Source: Catenulispora pinisilvae
GTDB lineage: Bacteria; Actinomycetota; Actinomycetes; Streptomycetales; Catenulisporaceae
NCBI RefSeq assembly: GCF_015356865.1
Contig: NZ_JAAFZA010000015.1
Coordinates: forward strand, 22,090 to 86,089
Reading direction: 5' to 3'
Length of the DNA: 64,000 bases
A program made the position numbers and the translations under genes. Below the pieces are notes generated by a model that worked only from the letters and a program-made list of their open reading frames with translations, was not told where the DNA came from and searched no databases. Shown in pieces: positions 60,630-64,000 of this stretch; position 1 is the stretch's first letter; every line of letters starts with the position of its first letter.

Positions 60630-61403
60630 ATGCGACAGATCCTCGTGATCGGGCTCGGCGCGGGCGACCCTGACTACGTCACCATGCAGGCCGTCGACGC
60701 GCTCAACGCCGCCGAGGTGTTCTTCGTGGTGGACAAGGGCGAGGACAAGAGCGGCCTGCTGGAGCTGCGCGAGCAGATCTGCGACCGTTACATCCGCGAC
60801 GACGGCTACCGGCTGGTCGCCATCCCGGAGCCGCCCCGCGACCGGCGCGCCGCCGCCTACGTCGGCGCGGTCGACGACTGGCACGAGCGGCGCGCGCAGC
60901 TCTTCGAGGCCGCGATCCTGGAACACCTGCCCGAAGACGGCTGCGGCGCGTTCCTGGTCTGGGGCGACCCGGCCCTGTACGACAGCACCCTGCGAATCAT
61001 CGACCGCATCCTGGCCCGCGGCGCGCTGGACTTCGACTACCGCGTCATCCCCGGCATCACAGCCGTCCAGGCCCTCGCCGCCCGCCACCGCCTGCCCCTG
61101 AACCGCATCGGCGAGCCGATCCACATCACCACCGGCCGCCGCCTCGCCGCCGGCCTGCCCGAAGACCTCGACAGCGCCGTGGTGATGCTGGACGCCGGCT
61201 TCGCCGCCGCCGACCTGGACGACCCCGATCTGCACGTCTACTGGGGCGCCTACCTCGGCACACCCGACGAGGTGCTGCGCTCCGGCCCGCTCCCCGAGGT
61301 GGCCGAGGAGATCGCCGCGACCAAGCGCGAGCTGCGCGAGCGGCACGGCTGGATCATGGACACCTACCTGGTGCGCCGGGAGCGGCCGGAGGGCTCGGCG
61401 TGA
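60630..61403 (+). CDS. cobF: Precorrin-6A synthase (deacetylating) CobF
   Basis: A 257-residue SAM-dependent methyltransferase that methylates C-1 and releases acetate in aerobic B12 synthesis. Motifs: ILVIGLGAGDPDYVTMQAV at the start, FLVWGDPALYDSTLRII and a C-terminal GWIMDTYLVRRERP typical of CobF. It acts immediately before CobK, encoded divergently. No cobalamin riboswitch is seen in the 107-base gap. Confidence 0.95.
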   Translation: MRQILVIGLGAGDPDYVTMQAVDALNAAEVFFVVDKGEDKSGLLELREQICDRYIRDDGYRLVAIPEPPRDRRAAAYVGAVDDWHERRAQLFEAAILEHLPEDGCGAFLVWGDPALYDSTLRIIDRILARGALDFDYRVIPGITAVQALAARHRLPLNRIGEPIHITTGRRLAAGLPEDLDSAVVMLDAGFAAADLDDPDLHVYWGAYLGTPDEVLRSGPLPEVAEEIAATKRELRERHGWIMDTYLVRRERPEGSA

Positions 61404-61528
61404 CCCGGCCCGTCTTCGACACCAGACCGGCCTGCGGGCCCCACGGGCGAACTGACGGATTCCGTGTCGGCTGAGTAGCCAGCCACTACTGACCCACGCC
61501 CATAGCCGGTCTCGGCCGACGCCCGCGG

Positions 61529-61676
61529 CTACCGCGCCGTAGCCTCCATCAGCTCCAGCACATGCTCGGTGGCCTCCTTCGTCCCGGCCGAGCCGCCCAG
61601 GTCCGGCGTGAGCGCCGCCCCGTCGGCCAGCGCCGCGGTCAGGGCGTCGGTGACGTCCTCGGCGGCGCGGGTGTGG
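61529..61676 (-). pseudogene. C-terminal remnant of an isocitrate/isopropylmalate-type dehydrogenase
   Basis: Read leftwards, the frame gives AALTPDLGGSAGTKEATEHV up to a TAG at 61529, the conserved C-terminal signature (TPDLGGTA) of the isocitrate/isopropylmalate/tartrate dehydrogenase family. Only about 48 codons remain. The gene is cut off at about 61676, where S9 peptidase sequence on the opposite strand begins. Confidence 0.72.
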
Positions 61677-62469
61677 CCCCTCGGCCACCGTCACCTCGGC
61701 CGACGGCACCCCGGTCCAGGTGTGGTCGGCCCGGCCGCGAGCCGCCGCCGGGCCCGGGCCGCTGGTGCTGTCCGTGCACGGCGGCCCGAACATGGTGACG
61801 GTCGACGGCTACGTCCCCGAGGCGCAGGCGTTCCTGGCCGAGGGCATCGGCTACGCGGCCGTGAACTACCGCGGCTCGGTCACCTTCGGCCGCGATTTCC
61901 GGGAAGGATTCCGCCCCGACATCGGCGACCGCGAGATCGAGGACATCGCCGCGACGGTGAACTGGCTCGTGGAACAGGAGATCGCCGAACCCGGCAAGAT
62001 CTTCATCACCGGCCACTCCTACGGCGGATTCCTGTCGCTGCTGTCCTTGGGCCGCCTGCCCGAGCTGTTCGCCGGCGCGCTGGCCTTCGTGGCGATGGCC
62101 GACTGGACCGCCGCCTACCGCGACATGAACCCGGCGATCCAGGCCGCCTGGCGCTTTTTCATCGGCGGCTCACTCGAAGAGGCACCCGAGCTCTACCGCC
62201 GCGCGTCCCCGATCACCTACATCGACCAGGTCCGCGCCCCGGCCTGGATCCGCCAGGGCCGCTACGACACCCGCACCCCGGCCGCCCAGGCCTACGGCTA
62301 CGCTCGCGCGCTGGAAGCCGCCGGCGGGGACGTGATCGTGGACTGGTTCGACGGCGGCCACGAGATCACCGGTCGCGACAACGCCATCGCCGACCACGAG
62401 CGGACACTGTCGCTGATCCGCGCCGCACTGGCCGGGCGGCTGTGGGCTACGGGGCCGGTCGGGCCTTGA
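61677..62469 (+). pseudogene. Truncated S9 prolyl-oligopeptidase family peptidase
   Basis: The frame is open from the junction and encodes TVTSADGTPVQVWSARP followed by a full alpha/beta-hydrolase catalytic domain: VLSVHGGPN, nucleophile GHSYGGF, RYDTRTP (Asp) and GGHEI (His). S9 enzymes normally have an N-terminal beta-propeller of 300-400 residues, which is absent. A GTG at 61720 could start a 249-residue protein, but no good ribosome site precedes it. It may be inactive or a free hydrolase domain. Confidence 0.7.
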
Positions 62470-62530
62470 GGTAGCAGGGTGCCCCAACCCTCCAGAGCAG
62501 CGCGCCACGCCTGAGACTGATCAGGGTTCG

Positions 62531-62884
62531 CTAAGCCTCCAGCGCAGCGCGCTTCGCCCGCGTCAGCGACTTCACCACCAGGTCGTAGGAGTCCTCGATC
62601 ATCTCGACCACCATCCGCCCGCTCAGCGAACCGTCGATCGTCACCGTGTTCCAGTGCCGCTTGTTCAGGTGGTACCCCGGGCGGATCGCGGCGTGCGCGG
62701 CCCGCAGGCTCTGCGCGAGCTCCGGATCGCTCTTCAGGCTCACCGCGAGCGGTTCGGCGTCCAGCCTGGTGATCGCGAAGACCTTCCCGGCGACTTTGAA
62801 CACTGAGGTCTCGGAGCCGAAGGGGAAGTCCTCGACGGCTCCGTGGAGGGCCAGGCAGGCCTTCTTGAGCTCGTTGGGTGTCAT
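62531..62884 (-). CDS. MmcQ/YjbR-family protein
   Basis: A 117-residue protein with the family features: KKACLALHGAVEDFPFG at the start, TSVFKVAGKVFAI and PGYHLNKRHWNTVTIDG in the middle. Members fold like CyaY and may bind DNA, but the role is uncertain. The start is the ATG at MTPNELKK. The frame is open upstream but has no ribosome site. Confidence 0.92.
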   Translation of the reverse strand: MTPNELKKACLALHGAVEDFPFGSETSVFKVAGKVFAITRLDAEPLAVSLKSDPELAQSLRAAHAAIRPGYHLNKRHWNTVTIDGSLSGRMVVEMIEDSYDLVVKSLTRAKRAALEA

Positions 62885-62925
62885 GGGCCCAGCGTATGCG
62901 GAGCCTCCGACGTCCTCGCCGACCT

Positions 62926-63579
62926 TCACCGAGCCCAGGTCGCGAAGGTGTATCCGCGCGCTTTCAGGGTCTTGAGGATCCCGCTGAGCGCCGCGACCGT
63001 CTGGCTGCGATCGCCGCCGCCGTCGTGCAGCAGCACCACCGACCCCGGCCGGACGTGGTCGAGCACCCGGGCCCGAATCGCGCCGGCGCCGGGACGGGAC
63101 CAGTCTCGCGGGTCGACCGTCCACAGGGCGATCTTCTTACCGAGCGCCGCCGCCCGCGCCCGCACGGTGCCGTTCACCGCGCCGTACGGCGGGCGCAGGC
63201 AGCAGGGACGGTAGCCGGTGTGCGAGCGGATCTGCCGGTCGGTGGCGGTCACCTGGTACGCGAACTGCGCCGCCGAGAGCGTCCGCAGATCGGGGTGGGA
63301 CCAGCTGTGGTTCTGCACACTGTTGCCCTGGCGGTACACCTGCGAGGTCAACGACGGGTGCGAGGCCACGTTCTGACCCACTTCGAAGAACGTGGCGTGT
63401 ACCCGGTACTGCGCCAGGACTTTGAGGACCTGCGGCGTGTAGACCCCGGGCCCGTCGTCGAAGGTGATGTAGACGACCTTGCCCGCCGCAGCAGCCGGCG
63501 TCGCCGACAGGCCGGCGCCGAACAGGGCGAGGACGGTGGCGACGATGAGGGCTCGGGCCCTACGGGATAGTCGTGGCAT
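62926..63579 (-). CDS. Secreted polysaccharide deacetylase (NodB domain)
   Basis: A 217-residue exported enzyme. The signal peptide (RARALIVATVLALFGAGL, cleavage at about ATPAAAAG) is followed by the NodB domain: TFDDGP (metal-binding and catalytic Asp), HSWSHPDL (metal His pair), RPPYG, and a C-terminal VLLHDG. It would de-N-acetylate peptidoglycan or chitin-like glycans outside the cell. The ATG is chosen over a GTG one codon upstream. Confidence 0.94.
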   Translation of the reverse strand: MPRLSRRARALIVATVLALFGAGLSATPAAAAGKVVYITFDDGPGVYTPQVLKVLAQYRVHATFFEVGQNVASHPSLTSQVYRQGNSVQNHSWSHPDLRTLSAAQFAYQVTATDRQIRSHTGYRPCCLRPPYGAVNGTVRARAAALGKKIALWTVDPRDWSRPGAGAIRARVLDHVRPGSVVLLHDGGGDRSQTVAALSGILKTLKARGYTFATWAR

Positions 63580-63582
63580 CAC

Positions 63583-64000
63583 GTCCAGCCGATTCCCGGA
63601 GTCGCCGGGGGGATGCCTGGTTGGTGTGGATTTCCCCCGTTAGGCCCTGAGCCGTCGCGCAGATCGACCTAGGGCCCTAGCGCCCTAGCGTCCTAGCGCT
63701 ACGAGTGACGAGTGCGAGTGGCAGGGTTTTGGCTTGTGGCTTGCGGTTGGCGCTTCGGTTAAAGGCAATTTTTTACGGAACTACCTAGTATTGACTAATC
63801 ACGGATCGAGACGCAGTTCACTGTGCCACTCGGTTTGCGTTGGCGGGTGGCGGTTGTGTGGGTGGTGCGCGCGGGTCCGAGTCACTGCGCACGCGTTGTG
63901 TTGGCGGCAATCGCTGCGTGTGGTGGGTGCCTGAAGTCAACGGCAGGCGCCTCCGGCGGGGGCTCTTGGCTCCCTCGGGGAACTGGCGCGGTTCCATAGG
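63583..64000. other. Gene-free end of the window
   Basis: About 420 bases. Contains CCCTAGCG twice and TCCTAGCG once in tandem (63675-63698) and a short AT-rich patch at 63760-63805 that might be a promoter for a gene outside the window. No coding sequence is supported. Confidence 0.5.

Noticed and set aside
63580..63660. ydaO/c-di-AMP riboswitch upstream of the polysaccharide deacetylase
   Set aside because: Such RNAs often precede cell-wall genes in actinobacteria, but the length is too short and the conserved motif order is not visible.

Overview
The window is high-G+C DNA (about 70 percent by eye) with GTG starts, strong G/C third-position bias, ATGA-type gene overlaps and typical actinomycete families: a SARP regulator, DUF4193, DtxR/DmdR-type iron boxes, DesK-type two-component systems, CsoR and a class I fructose-bisphosphate aldolase. 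It is chromosomal DNA of a filamentous or soil actinomycete (Streptomycetales/Catenulisporales-like). The genus cannot be fixed from the sequence alone. No rRNA, tRNA, intact transposon, CRISPR array or prophage is visible.

Layout. 0-7 kb: a RedY-like small protein with an MMPL/RND exporter, an orphan LuxR-type regulator without a phosphoacceptor Asp, a convergent SARP activator, then a gene-poor stretch with one conserved hypothetical and a DUF4193 gene. 7-9.8 kb: a DUF885 metallohydrolase followed by decayed remnants (an MntP-like manganese exporter and a Tat-exported peptidoglycan-binding protein). 9.8-18.8 kb: a large iron-regulated siderophore transport locus (two binding lipoproteins, two FecCD permeases, one FepC ATPase, and a pair of fused ABC half-transporters of which one has a wrecked ATP site), with two iron boxes, one a perfect 30-bp palindrome. 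18.9-24.4 kb: hypotheticals, a possible Imm32-like protein, a 40-codon ORF/MFS/small membrane-anchored protein cassette, a methyltransferase and a DUF4240-like protein. 24.7-29.5 kb: a secreted beta-helix protein and a cell-wall-binding repeat protein, convergent on a strong hairpin. 29.8-33.7 kb: an AsnC/Lrp-type regulator divergent from an M20 hydrolase and MFS transporter. 33.8-37.3 kb: acyl-CoA dehydrogenase and acyl-CoA synthetase divergent from a TetR regulator. 37.4-43 kb: a MacB-like ABC exporter divergent from a two-component system. 43-51.3 kb: DUF4132, SDR, F420-reductase-like, LysR, HxlR, quinone-reductase-like and NIPSNAP genes. 51.3-54.3 kb: a copper-type (CsoR) locus with three matching ATACC-N7-GGTAT operators, a stand-alone condensation-domain protein and an N-terminally broken csoR. 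54.4-58.6 kb: a DesKR-like system divergent from an ABC-2 exporter, then an orphan C-terminal piece of an acyl-CoA synthetase. 58.7-64 kb: aldolase, divergent cobK/cobF, a junction of two gene remnants (isocitrate/isopropylmalate dehydrogenase tail and S9 peptidase catalytic domain), a MmcQ/YjbR protein and a polysaccharide deacetylase.

Themes. Several loci pair a regulator with its probable targets across a divergent promoter containing a visible inverted or tandem repeat. A striking feature is the number of short tandem repeats, both between genes (7, 8, 10, 12, 13, 15 bp units) and in frame inside linkers and termini (6, 9, 15, 18 bp units). At least five loci are broken or truncated, so the segment mixes functional operons with active gene decay.
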